Shown piece after piece: positions 26,118 through 35,447 of a DNA stretch of 64,000 bases. Location: NCBI GenBank assembly GCA_963727575.1, contig CAVSIA010000032.1, forward strand, positions 88,438 through 152,437, written 5' to 3'. The notes beneath the pieces were generated by a model that saw only the letters and a program-made list of their open reading frames with translations, was not told the DNA's origin and searched no databases. This DNA is from JAHQVI01 sp963727575 (lineage in GTDB: Bacteria > Pseudomonadota > Alphaproteobacteria > Rhizobiales > Rhodomicrobiaceae). How positions within the stretch are numbered: the stretch's first letter is position 1; every line of letters begins with the position of its first letter. The position numbers and the translations under genes are program-made.

Positions 26118-27221
26118 ATGAGAATGAACAGACGTGAGCTTTTGATGGGTGCGTCCGCACTTGCGGGTGCTTCGATGCTGCCGCGCATGGCCTTTGCGGC
26201 GGGGGGCTACATCGCCCAGCCGGGCGCGTGGCGCGAATTCCAGACGGTGACCCGCGTCGACCTCACCGGTCAGAAGGGGCCTTTGCAGGCCTGGGTCCCG
26301 GTGCCGAGCGTAAACGAGGCCGACTGGTTCAAGCCGCTCGGCAGTGAGTGGAAGACCAATGCGGCATCGGCGAAAATCGAGCGCGACCCGGTCTACGGCG
26401 CGGAAATGGTGCATCTCGAATGGAAGGAGGGCGAGGCCGCGCCTTACGCGGAGATAACCAGCCGCTTCTCCACGCGGGATCGGGCCACGGACCTGTCGGC
26501 CGCCGGCGAGGCGCCGCCGCTGTCGGCCGCCGACCGGAAGCTCTACACCATGTCGACCGATCTGATCCGCACCGACGGCCTGGTCAAGGAGACCTCGGAC
26601 AAGATCACCGCCGGCGCCAAGACCGATGTGGAGAAGGCCGAGGCCATCTACCAATGGGTCATCGAGAACACCGTCCGCGATCCGAAGACGCGCGGCTGCG
26701 GGATCGGCGACATCGCTTCGATGCTGAAGACCGGCAATCTCAGCGGCAAATGCGCCGATCTGAACGCGCTCTATGTCGGGCTGGTTCGGGCGGCAGGCGT
26801 GCCGGCGCGCGATGTCTACGGGGTCCGGGTAGCGCCGTCGAAATTCGGCTATAAGAGCCTCGGCGCGGGCTCGGAGATCGTCACGAAGGCCCAGCACTGC
26901 CGCGCCGAGGTCTATCTCGCCGGTCACGGCTGGGTAGCATCCGATCCGGCGGACGTCCGCAAGGTCATGCTTGACGAGCCGCCGAAGAACCTGGCGATGG
27001 ACGATGCAAAGGTCGTCGGTGCGCGAAAGACGCTGTTCGGCGCCTGGGAGGGCAACTGGCTGGCCTATAATGTCGCCCACGATGTCGAACTTCCGGGCTC
27101 CGGCGGGGAAAAGGTGCCTTTCCTGATGTACCCGCAGGCGAAAACCGCGGAGGGTCTGCTGGATGCGCTCGATGCCGATCACTTCAAATATGTGATCACG
27201 GCGCAGGAAGTGGCGGCGTAA
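26118..27221 (+). CDS. Tat-exported transglutaminase-like protein
   Basis: A 367-residue protein beginning MRMNRRELLMGASALAGASM, a twin-arginine signal. The transglutaminase-like domain (about 170-280) shows the Cys-His-Asp triad: Cys212 in SGKCADLNALYVG, His260 in AQHCRAEVYL and Asp276 in WVASDPADV. Such bacterial proteins are often cysteine proteases or amide-modifying enzymes. A second cysteine (Cys261) next to the His and Cys194 in RGCGIGD could be substrates of the adjacent thioredoxin. The substrate is unknown. Confidence 0.85.
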   Translation: MRMNRRELLMGASALAGASMLPRMAFAAGGYIAQPGAWREFQTVTRVDLTGQKGPLQAWVPVPSVNEADWFKPLGSEWKTNAASAKIERDPVYGAEMVHLEWKEGEAAPYAEITSRFSTRDRATDLSAAGEAPPLSAADRKLYTMSTDLIRTDGLVKETSDKITAGAKTDVEKAEAIYQWVIENTVRDPKTRGCGIGDIASMLKTGNLSGKCADLNALYVGLVRAAGVPARDVYGVRVAPSKFGYKSLGAGSEIVTKAQHCRAEVYLAGHGWVASDPADVRKVMLDEPPKNLAMDDAKVVGARKTLFGAWEGNWLAYNVAHDVELPGSGGEKVPFLMYPQAKTAEGLLDALDADHFKYVITAQEVAA

Positions 27222-27582
27222 GGCTCTGGGCCGGCGGGCGTGGGCCGCTTCTGCGGCGCGCTCCCCGCCGGTGCTAAGTCCGTCATAATTCGCGTAAAAT
27301 TGCCAGGAGCGCCGGGCGCCGTCGTAGATCGGTGCGCAAGGCGCACCTACAGTGGACGTCAGCTCACAGCGCGGCTAATTTTTGAGTGATTAAACTGACT
27401 TATCCTTAGCCCGCTTTTGGCTTCTAAAGCTCTGCTATTGACGAGTGTTGCAATAGTCTAGAAGATGGAAACGCATCTCATTCCCTAGAATGGAACGAGC
27501 CGCAATGAGCGTGTTCCAACGAAAGAATGCGCTGCTGCTATGGAGCGGCGTTCCCCGCCGCTCTTCGGAGGAGGAAACCGCC
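27222..27582. promoter_or_regulatory. Upstream region of the formate dehydrogenase operon
   Basis: A 361-base region without a supported gene. The stretch 27345-27480 is richer in A and T than its surroundings, as a promoter would be. A TTGACG at 27438-27443 is a possible -35 element, but no convincing -10 follows. An open frame from 27490 reads into fdnG, but the proper start at 27583 has its own GGAGGAGGAAACC site. I see no clear FNR or sigma-54 site. Confidence 0.4.
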
Positions 27583-30500
27583 ATGGAACTTGATCGGCGC
27601 AGTTTCCTGAAAGCGAGTGGAGGCGCTGCTCTTGCCTCGAGCATGGCCGTCTTGGGCTTCGGTGAAGACCACAAGGCGCTGGCTCAGGCGGTGCGTCCCT
27701 ACAAGCTTGCCAGGACAACGGAAACGCGAAGCCTTTGCCCCTATTGTTCGGTGAGTTGCGGCACTTTGATTTACTCGCTGGGCGATAATTCCAAGAACGC
27801 CAAATCTGAAGTCATTCACGTCGAAGGCGATCCGGACAATCCGGTCAACCGGGGTACGCTCTGCCCGCGCGGCTCGGCGATCCTTGATTTCATTCATTCG
27901 AAGACGCGCGTGAAATATCCGATGCACCGCAAGCCGGGCTCGGACAAATTCGAACGCGTCACCTGGGACTTCGCTGTCGACCGAATCGCCAAGCTGATGA
28001 AGGAAGACCGCGACGCCAATTTCGTCACCAAGAACAAAGACGGCGTAACGGTCAATCGCTGGCCGACGGTTTCCGCATTCGTCACCTCTTCGATGGCGAA
28101 CGAAGGCGGTTATCTCGGCGCGAAACTGTTCCGCAGCGCGGGTGTCATCGCACTCGAAAATCAGGCTCGTATTTGACACGGACCAACGGTGGCCAGTCTG
28201 GCTCCAACATTTGGTCGCGGTGCAATGACGAACCATTGGGTGGATATCAGAAACGCTGATATCGTGCTCATCATGGGCGGTAATGCCGCCGAAGCCCATC
28301 CTTGCGGCTTCAAATGGGTGACCGAAGCCAAAGCGCACAACAAGGCGAAGCTCGTCGTTGTTGACCCGCGCTTCACGCGTTCGGCCGCCGTATCTGACTA
28401 TTATGCGCCCATCCGTCCCGGAACCGACATCGCGTTCCTGCTCGGCGTCATGCGGTACATCCTGGCCGAGAACAAATATCACGCCGACTATGTGAAGATT
28501 CACACCAACGCGCCCTTCATCGTTCGCGAAGGCTTCAAGTTCGAGGACGGCCTGTTCTCCGGCTTCGACGAGGCCAAGCGCGCCTACAATATGGAGGACT
28601 GGGAGTACGAGCTCGACGAGCAGGGCTTCGCCAAGGTCGATGAGACCATGCAGAACCCGCGCTGCGTGATCAATCTGCTGAAGACCCATGTCGAGCGTTA
28701 TACGCCCGAGATGGTCGAGCGCATCTGCGGCACGCCAAAAGCCAAGTTCATGAAGGTCGCCGAAATGATTGCCTCTACGGGCAATGGCGAACGCTCCATG
28801 ACCAGCATGTACGCGCTCGGCTGGACGCAGCACACCCACGGTGCGCAGAACATCCGTTGCATGGCCATGCTGCAGCTTCTGCTCGGCAACATGGGCGTGC
28901 CCGGTGGCGGCGTGAACGCGCTTCGCGGCCATGCCAACGTTCAGGGCATCACCGACCTGGCTCTGCTCACCCATCTTCTGCCCGGCTATCTGGCCGCGCC
29001 GAACGAGAAAGAGCCGGACTTTGCCGCCTATATGGCCAAACGCGGCTACCAGCCTCTGCGGCCGGACCAGACCAGCTACTGGCAGAACTACAAGAAGTTC
29101 TTCGTCAGCCAGCTCAAGGCATGGTGGGGCGACGCAGCCCAGCCAACGAACGACTTCGCTTTCGAATATCTGCCGAAATACGACGTGCCTTACGACACGC
29201 TCAAAATCGTGCAGCAGATGTACGAAGGCAAGATGAACGGCTGTATCACCAGCGGTCAGAACATCCTTTGGGGCGTGCCGCATAAGGACAAGACGCTGGC
29301 CGGTCTCGCCAAGCTGAAATGGCTTGTCGTGGCCGATCCGCTCGACGTCGAAACGGCGAGCTTCTGGAAGAGCTTCGGCGAACTCAACCACGCCGACACG
29401 AGCGCGATCCAGACGGAAGTCTTCCAGCTTCCGGCGACGACCATTGCAGAGGACGAAGGCAGCTTCACCAATTCCGGCCGCACCATTCTGTGGCACGGGA
29501 AAGCGGCCGACGCACCTGGCGAGGCCAAGTCGGACATCGAGATCTATGCGGCGATCTTCCGCCGCCTTCGCGACCTTTATCTCGCGGATGGCGGAACCTT
29601 CCCCGATCCGATCACGAAGCTGACCTGGAGATACACCAATCCGGACAATCCTTCGCCTGACGAGCTCCTGAAGGAGATCAACGGCTACGCCCTTGAGGAC
29701 GTGGCCGATCCGAAGGACCCCACCAAGCTTCTGGCCAAGGCCGGACAGCAGCTTGCCTCCTTCGCTCATATGACGGATGACGGCAAGACGGCAGGTGGGT
29801 GCTGGATCTATACCGGCGTCTATACGGAAGCCGGTAATCTCTCGATGCGCCGCGACAACTCGGATCCGAGCGGCAAGGGCGTGCATGGCATGTGGGGCTT
29901 TGCATGGCCGGCCAACCGCCGGATCCTGTACAACCGCGCCTCTTCGGACGCCAACGGCAAGCCGTGGAGCGCGCATAAGGCCTATATCCAGTGGAACGGT
30001 TCCAAATGGATCGGGCCGGACGTGCCGGATTACGGCGTCACCGTGCCTCCGGAAAAGGGCGTCGGTGCATTCATCATGAACCCGGAAGGCGTCTCCCGCC
30101 TGTTCACCCGTGGCATGATGAAAGACGGTCCGTTCCCGGAACATTACGAGCCTTACGAGTCACCGGTCGGCAACGTTCTCCATGAGAAGGTCGGCCCGAC
30201 GCCTACGGCCCGTGTGTTCAAGGACGTGTGGGACTCGTTCGGCAAGGCGGAGGAATATCCCTATATCGGGACGACCTACCGGCTCACCGAGCATTTCCAC
30301 TACTGGTCCAAGCACCAGCACATCAACGCCGTGCTTCAGCCTGAGCAGTTCGTCGAGCTTCCTGAGGAACTCGCGAAGGACAAGGGCATCAAGAATGGCG
30401 ACTGGGTGCAGGTGTCGTCCAAGCGCGGCTTCATCAAGGCGAAAGCCGTGGTGACGAAGCGCGTCGCCTCGCTCACCGTGGACGGCAAGCGGGTCCATGT

Positions 30501-30696
30501 GGTCGGCATTCCGATCCACTGGGGCTTCAAGGGCGCTGCGAAGGACGGTTACGCGGCCAACACGCTGACGCCATTCGTGGCCGACGTGAACGCCTCGACG
30601 CCGGAATTCAAGGCATTTCTGGTCAATGTGGAACGGTCAAGCGCGCCCACCGACATTCCGGTGGCCTCGGTTGAAACCGACCGCAGGCAAGGCTAG
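27583..30696 (+). CDS. fdnG: Formate dehydrogenase-N/O major subunit, selenoprotein (in-frame TGA = Sec)
   Basis: Catalytic molybdopterin subunit that oxidises formate to CO2 in the periplasm. It is 1037 residues when the TGA at 28174-28176 is read as selenocysteine 198. The N-terminus MELDRRSFLKASGGAALASS is a Tat signal. A [4Fe-4S] site is formed by CPYCSVSCG and the Cys in GTLCPRGSA. The context around the TGA (ENQARI-Sec-HGPTVASL) matches FdnG/FdoG, where this residue ligates Mo or W. The homologous frame continues directly after the TGA, so this is recoding and not a nonsense mutation. It is followed by fdnH, fdnI, fdhE and the selenocysteine genes. Confidence 0.97.
28174..28216 (+). promoter_or_regulatory. 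Selenocysteine codon with bacterial SECIS element
   Basis: The TGA at 28174-28176 is followed within five bases by a hairpin. The outer stem is GACCAA (28181-28186) with TTGGTC (28211-28216). The apical stem is GCC (28192-28194) with GGC (28200-28202), closing an AGTCT loop. A short apical loop with G and U at these places, 15-20 bases after the UGA, is what bacterial SelB recognises. Confidence 0.88.
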
Positions 30697-30710
30697 GGAG
30701 GACGAGGACC

Positions 30711-31607
30711 ATGGCAAGTTTACAGTCGCTTGACATTCGGCGCCGCTCGGCCTCCACCGAGCCTCCGCCAAGCGCCCGCCAGAATACGGAAGTCGCCAAG
30801 CTGATCGATGTGTCCAAATGCATCGGCTGCAAGGCGTGCCAGGCGGCCTGCATGGAATGGAACAACCTCAAGGAGGAGGTTGGCATCAATGTGGGGGTTT
30901 ACGAAAACCCCCACGACCTGACGGAGCATAGCTGGACGCTGATGCGCTACACGGAGCACGTGAACGCTGACGGCGATCTGGAGTGGCTGATCCGCAAGGA
31001 CGGCTGCATGCATTGCTCCGATCCGGGATGCCTGAAGGCCTGCCCGTCGCCGGGCGCAATCGTGCAGTATTCCAACGGCATCGTCGATTTCGTCCAGGAA
31101 AACTGCATCGGCTGCGGCTATTGCGTGAAGGGCTGCCCCTTCAACATTCCGCGCATCTCCAAGCACGACCGCAAGGCGTACAAGTGCACGCTTTGCTCGG
31201 ACCGGGTCGCCGTGGGACAGGCTCCGGCCTGCGCCAAGGCGTGCCCGACCCAGGCGATCTATTTCGGCTCCAAGGAAGACATGCTCGACCATGCGGAAGA
31301 GCGCATCGCCGATCTGAAAGAGCGCGGCTACGACAATGCCGGGCTCTACAATCCGGCAGGCGTCGGCGGCACCCATGTGATGTATGTTCTGCATCACCGG
31401 GACCGTCCGGAGCTTTACTCCGGGCTGGCCCACGAGCCGAAGATCGCCGAAACGGTGGCGTTCTGGAAGGGTGCGTTCAAACCGCTTTCGCTCGGCGGCA
31501 TTGCGCTCGCTGCCGTCGTCGGCTTCTTCCATTATGTCTCCAAGGGACCGAATGAAGTCACGGAAGAGGACGAGGAGAACGCCGATCGTCTCGTTGGGAG
31601 GTCGTAA
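30711..31607 (+). CDS. fdnH: Formate dehydrogenase-N/O beta (iron-sulfur) subunit
   Basis: A 298-residue electron-transfer subunit with four [4Fe-4S] cysteine sets: CIGCKACQAACMEW, CMHCSDPGCLKACP, CIGCGYCVKGCP, and CTLCSDRV with CAKACP. A single C-terminal membrane helix (about 254-274, LGGIALAAVVGFFHYV) anchors it, as in E. coli FdnH. The start at 30711 follows GGGAGGACGAGGACC. The stop overlaps the fdnI start by one base (TAATG). It passes electrons from the FdnG cofactor to the haems of FdnI. Confidence 0.96.
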   Translation: MASLQSLDIRRRSASTEPPPSARQNTEVAKLIDVSKCIGCKACQAACMEWNNLKEEVGINVGVYENPHDLTEHSWTLMRYTEHVNADGDLEWLIRKDGCMHCSDPGCLKACPSPGAIVQYSNGIVDFVQENCIGCGYCVKGCPFNIPRISKHDRKAYKCTLCSDRVAVGQAPACAKACPTQAIYFGSKEDMLDHAEERIADLKERGYDNAGLYNPAGVGGTHVMYVLHHRDRPELYSGLAHEPKIAETVAFWKGAFKPLSLGGIALAAVVGFFHYVSKGPNEVTEEDEENADRLVGRS

Positions 31608-32257
31608 TGGCGCATGAAAAAGAAACGATCGTCGATCGCTACTCGACGTTCGCACGCCTCAATCACTGGGTCACGGCGGGTTCGCTCATCCTTCTGGCGC
31701 TGAGCGGCTTCGCCCTGTTCCACCCGTCGCTGTTCTTCCTGACCAATCTGTTCGGCGGTGGTCAGTGGGACCGCATCATCCATCCCTTCATCGGGGTGGT
31801 GCTCGTCGTCAGCTTCCTCGGGTTGTTCCTGCGGTTCGTCCGCTACAACTTCCCGTCGAGCGGTGACGGACGCTGGCTCGGCCATCTCGGAGCGGTGCTC
31901 GGCAATGACGAGGACCGCATCCCCGAGGTCGGACGCTACAATGCCGGGCAGAAGCTCTACTTCTGGGGCATGACGCTGACGATCTTGGCGCTCGTGACCA
32001 GCGGCGTCGTGATGTGGGACGTTTACTTCGGGCCCTACTTCACGATCGAGCAGAAGCGGCTGGCGGTGGTGGTTCACGCCGTCGCAGCCGTTGGTGCGGT
32101 GATCCTCTGGATCGTCCATGCTTATGCCGCGATCTGGGTGAAGGGCACCGTCCGTGCGATGATGCGCGGCAATGTCACCGGCGGTTGGGCCTGGCGGCAT
32201 CACCGCAAATGGCTGCGCGACGAGGTTGCACCAAGGAAACGAGCAGCAGCCGAATGA
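31607..32257 (+). CDS. fdnI: Formate dehydrogenase-N/O gamma subunit (cytochrome b556)
   Basis: A 216-residue membrane protein with four predicted helices. It carries the haem-ligand histidines of the family in LNHWVTAGSLILLA, RIIHPFIGVVLVV and VVHAVAAVGAVILWIVHAYAA. It accepts electrons from FdnH and reduces quinone. The final four bases overlap the start of fdhE (ATGA). Confidence 0.96.
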   Translation: MAHEKETIVDRYSTFARLNHWVTAGSLILLALSGFALFHPSLFFLTNLFGGGQWDRIIHPFIGVVLVVSFLGLFLRFVRYNFPSSGDGRWLGHLGAVLGNDEDRIPEVGRYNAGQKLYFWGMTLTILALVTSGVVMWDVYFGPYFTIEQKRLAVVVHAVAAVGAVILWIVHAYAAIWVKGTVRAMMRGNVTGGWAWRHHRKWLRDEVAPRKRAAAE

Positions 32258-33171
32258 GCAGCGAGACGCCCCGTTTCGGGGACCTCAGTATCGGTAAGGC
32301 CGCGGCAGAGGAGTTCGTCCGTTTGCCGCGGCCTGACCGTTTATTCGACAAGCGCGCCGAGCGTATCGGCGTGCTTGCCGAAGGCCACCCCGCGGCAGGT
32401 TTCCTGCACCTGCTAGGGCGTATTTTCGCAGGCCAGGCAAAGGCTTGCGCCGAATGCGGCCCGGTCGAGCCGCCATCCGAGGAGCCCATGGCGCGCGCGG
32501 TCGAGCACCGCATGCCCGTGCTGATGCCGGATGTCTGGACGCCGACCGCGAGCTATCGCGAGGCCGTCCGTATCATCGCCGCCGACGTCGCCGAGGGCGA
32601 CGGGCTGCCGCAGCAAACGCTCGATATCCTCAAAGTCCTCGCCGAGGCGCAGGACGATCATCTGGACAGCGTCGCCCGCGCTTTTCTGTCTGACGGCGTG
32701 CCGCCCAACTGGCACGGCGAGGCGCTGTTCGTCGTCGCCGGGCTTCAGGTGGAATTCGCGCGCATGGCCGCGCTGATCGACAAGGAGCGCCTGAAACCGC
32801 TCGACGCAATCGGCCTCTGCCCGGTCTGCGGCTCGCATCCGGTGGCCGGCGTCGTCGTCGCCGATGAAGCCCATGGCCGGCGCTATCTGAGCTGCGGCCT
32901 GTGCTCGACGAGCTGGCACCATGTCCGGGTTTCCTGCATCACCTGCGGCGCGGAAAAGGGTGTCGCCTATCACGAGATCGAGGGCGGCGACGGTCTGGCG
33001 AAATGCGAGACTTGCGATGAGTGCAAAACCTATTCAAAGATCTTCTATCAGTCGAAGAACATGGCGGTTGAGGCGCTGAGCGACGATCTCGCCACGCTCT
33101 CACTCGACCTTTTGGTCCAAGAAGCCGGATGGAAACGCCACGCACCCAATCCGTTCATGCTCGTGACGTAG
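32254..33171 (+). CDS. fdhE: Formate dehydrogenase accessory protein FdhE
   Basis: A 305-residue cytoplasmic protein with the rubredoxin-like CXXC pairs of FdhE in its C-terminal half: CPVCGS, CGLCSTSW, CITCGA and CETCDECK. FdhE is needed to mature or quality-check respiratory formate dehydrogenases before Tat export. The start at 32254 overlaps the fdnI stop. Its last 43 bases overlap the start of selA, a strong sign of coupled expression. Confidence 0.94.
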   Translation: MSSETPRFGDLSIGKAAAEEFVRLPRPDRLFDKRAERIGVLAEGHPAAGFLHLLGRIFAGQAKACAECGPVEPPSEEPMARAVEHRMPVLMPDVWTPTASYREAVRIIAADVAEGDGLPQQTLDILKVLAEAQDDHLDSVARAFLSDGVPPNWHGEALFVVAGLQVEFARMAALIDKERLKPLDAIGLCPVCGSHPVAGVVVADEAHGRRYLSCGLCSTSWHHVRVSCITCGAEKGVAYHEIEGGDGLAKCETCDECKTYSKIFYQSKNMAVEALSDDLATLSLDLLVQEAGWKRHAPNPFMLVT

Positions 33172-34565
33172 ACCGGCAGGGTTCCGCTAAGCGGACAGTC
33201 CCGCCTTCGGTCGATGCCATGCTGCGCTGGCCGGCGATCGCCGTGCTCGCCGCCGAATACGGGCACACGCCGACCGTCGAGGCGCTGCGGAGCGTCGCCG
33301 GTGCCGTGCGTGCCGGGCAGGTCGGCGAGAGCGAAGCCGCCATTGGCGACTATTGCGCAGCGGAGCTGGCGGCGCGTTTCGCCCGCTCGCAGCGGCGCGT
33401 TTTCAACCTGACCGGGACGGTGCTGCACACCAATTTGGGTCGCGCGCTGATCGCGGAAGAAGCCATCGCCGCCGCCGTCGAGGCAATGCGCACGCCGACC
33501 ACGCTGGAATACGAGTTGGACGAAGGCAAGCGCGGCGAGCGCGACCGGCATATCGAGCGCTGGCTCACCGAGCTGACCGGCGCCGAAGCCGTCAGCGCGG
33601 TCAACAACAACGCCGCGGCGGTTCTTCTGGTGCTGGCGACGCTGGCCCGTGGCAAGGAGGTGATCGTCTCGCGCGGCGAGCTGGTCGAGATCGGCGGATC
33701 GTTCCGCATTCCTGACATCATGCGCGAGGCGGGCTGCCGTCTTGTCGAGGTCGGCACCACCAACCGCACGCACCTGGCCGATTACGAGCGCGCCATCGGT
33801 CCGGAAACCGGGCTGATCATGAAGGTGCATTGCTCCAATTACGCGGTGCAGGGCTTCACCAAATCCGTCGGCATGGGCGAACTGGTCGCGCTGGGCCATA
33901 AGCACGGCCTGCCGGTGATCGAGGACCTTGGCTCCGGCACGCTGGTCGATCTGCGGCGTTACGGCCTCCCCTATGAGCCGACCGCTGCCGCCTCGATCAA
34001 GGCCGGGGCGGACATCGTCACGTTTTCCGGCGACAAGCTGCTGGGCGGCCCGCAGGCCGGGTTCATCGCCGGCCGCAAGGATCTGGTCGCCCGCATCGCC
34101 AAGCATCCGATGAAGCGCGCCTTGCGGCTCGACAAGATCCGCCTTGCCGCCATCGAGGCGACCCTTCGCCTCTATGCCGACCCTGAGATCCTGCGGGCGA
34201 AACTGCCGACGATCCGTCTGCTCGCGCGCCCGGCCGAGGAGATCCGCGAGGGCGCCGAGCGCGTTCTGCCCGCGATTGCGGTGCATGTCCCGCCGGGCCT
34301 CAAAGCCGAGATCGCGCCCTGCCACAGCCAGATCGGTTCCGGCGCCTTGCCGCTCGATCTGATGCCCAGCGTCGCCATCACCTTTGCGGCCAAGCAAGCG
34401 CGAGGCTCCGGCACCAAGCTCGAAGCGCTTGCCGCCAAGCTCCGCGGCCTGCCGATCCCGGTGATCGGCCGCATCGCCGACGGGCGTCTGTGGCTCGACT
34501 TGCGCTGTCTCGAAGCCGGGGACGAGGCCGCATTTGCCGAGCAGTTCACGTCGCTGTCGAATTAG
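33129..34565 (+). CDS. selA: L-seryl-tRNA(Sec) selenium transferase
   Basis: A 478-residue PLP enzyme that converts Ser-tRNA(Sec) to Sec-tRNA(Sec) using selenophosphate. The PLP lysine is Lys303 in TFSGDKLLGGPQAG. Other hallmarks are FNLTGTVLHTNLGRA, EYELDEGKRGERD and EDLGSGTLVDL. Length is normal for bacterial SelA. It overlaps fdhE by 43 bases; an internal ATG at 33219 is in frame but would remove the N-terminal tRNA-binding helices. Selenophosphate should come from the SelD fusion encoded at 23180-25441. Confidence 0.96.
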   Translation: METPRTQSVHARDVDRQGSAKRTVPPSVDAMLRWPAIAVLAAEYGHTPTVEALRSVAGAVRAGQVGESEAAIGDYCAAELAARFARSQRRVFNLTGTVLHTNLGRALIAEEAIAAAVEAMRTPTTLEYELDEGKRGERDRHIERWLTELTGAEAVSAVNNNAAAVLLVLATLARGKEVIVSRGELVEIGGSFRIPDIMREAGCRLVEVGTTNRTHLADYERAIGPETGLIMKVHCSNYAVQGFTKSVGMGELVALGHKHGLPVIEDLGSGTLVDLRRYGLPYEPTAAASIKAGADIVTFSGDKLLGGPQAGFIAGRKDLVARIAKHPMKRALRLDKIRLAAIEATLRLYADPEILRAKLPTIRLLARPAEEIREGAERVLPAIAVHVPPGLKAEIAPCHSQIGSGALPLDLMPSVAITFAAKQARGSGTKLEALAAKLRGLPIPVIGRIADGRLWLDLRCLEAGDEAAFAEQFTSLSN

Positions 34566-34658
34566 AGCGAGGCGAGCGCGAATGACCTCGGCTTTCACTG
34601 TAATCCACGTCGTGGCCGCCTTTGTGCGGATGGCGGCCACGCGCGGCCAGGAGGCGTG

Positions 34659-35447
34659 ATGTCCTTGCTCGCCCGCCTGTTTTCGACGAAGACCGAACCC
34701 GCCGCAAACGCATCGGCGCGGCTTGAGGAGGCGCTGGCTCTGCATAAGGGCGGCGATACGGCGGCGGCGTTGCGCGTCTGGCTGCCGCTCGCCGAGACGG
34801 GCGAGCCGCGCGCATTGAACGCCATCGGCGCGCTCTATCTCGACGGGTTGGGCGTGACCCGCGACGTGGAGCATGGCGCGGCGCTGATCCGCCGTGCGGC
34901 CGAAGCCGGCATGGTCTCGGCGATGCGCAATCTGGCGCTGCTTCACTACGAGGGCCGCGGGGTGCCGCAGGATCACGCCATCGCCGCCGAATGGTATCAG
35001 CGCGCCGCCGATCTGGGCGATGCCGAAGCCGCCGACATGGTGAGCTGGATGCATCTCGTCGGCGGCGGGGTCGAGCAGGACTATGCCAAGACGCTGCGAT
35101 ACGCCCAGCAGGCCGCCGAAGCCGGCCGGGTCGACGCCATGGCGCGGCTCGGCGACCTCTATCACAACGCCCTCGGCGTCGAGCGCGATGCGGCGGCGGC
35201 TGCCGGCTGGTGGCGAAAGGCGGCCGAGCTTGGTCACGGCGAGGCGCAGGCCATGCTCGGTGCGGCGACGCTGATGGGCCGCGGCGTCGATCGCGATCCG
35301 GTCGCAGCGCTGACCTGGCTTTACAAGGCGCGGGCGAAGGGTAGCGAGGTGGCGGAGGGCTTCATCGCGCAGGCCGAAGCGTCGTTGACGGAGGCCGAGC
35401 GCATGGAGGCGGGCCGTCGCGCTTCCGCGGGAGCGCGGGCGCCATGA
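34659..35447 (+). CDS. Sel1-repeat (TPR-like) protein within the selenocysteine operon
   Basis: A 262-residue protein made largely of Sel1-like repeats. Examples are ALNAIGALYLDGLGVTRD, AMRNLALLHYEGRGVPQD and AMARLGDLYHNALGVERD, about five repeats from residue 40 to 230. No signal peptide is seen, so it is probably a cytoplasmic scaffold. The start at 34659 has GGAGG upstream, and a GTG three bases earlier is also in frame. It overlaps selB by four bases (ATGA), so it is firmly built into the sel operon. Its role in selenoprotein synthesis or formate dehydrogenase assembly is not established. The name Sel1 is unrelated to selenium. Confidence 0.88.
   Translation: MSLLARLFSTKTEPAANASARLEEALALHKGGDTAAALRVWLPLAETGEPRALNAIGALYLDGLGVTRDVEHGAALIRRAAEAGMVSAMRNLALLHYEGRGVPQDHAIAAEWYQRAADLGDAEAADMVSWMHLVGGGVEQDYAKTLRYAQQAAEAGRVDAMARLGDLYHNALGVERDAAAAAGWWRKAAELGHGEAQAMLGAATLMGRGVDRDPVAALTWLYKARAKGSEVAEGFIAQAEASLTEAERMEAGRRASAGARAP

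Noticed and set aside
28174..28176. TGA in fdnG as a nonsense mutation making a pseudogene
   Set aside because: It falls at the conserved Sec position, is followed by a SECIS-like hairpin, and selA, selB, selC and selD are all present.
27538..30144. 868-residue minus-strand open frame opposite fdnG
   Set aside because: Antisense artefact of a highly conserved selenoprotein gene; it has no recognisable domain.
33048..35237. 729-residue minus-strand open frame opposite selA and the Sel1 gene
   Set aside because: It spans two genes with clear families on the other strand and has no domain of its own.
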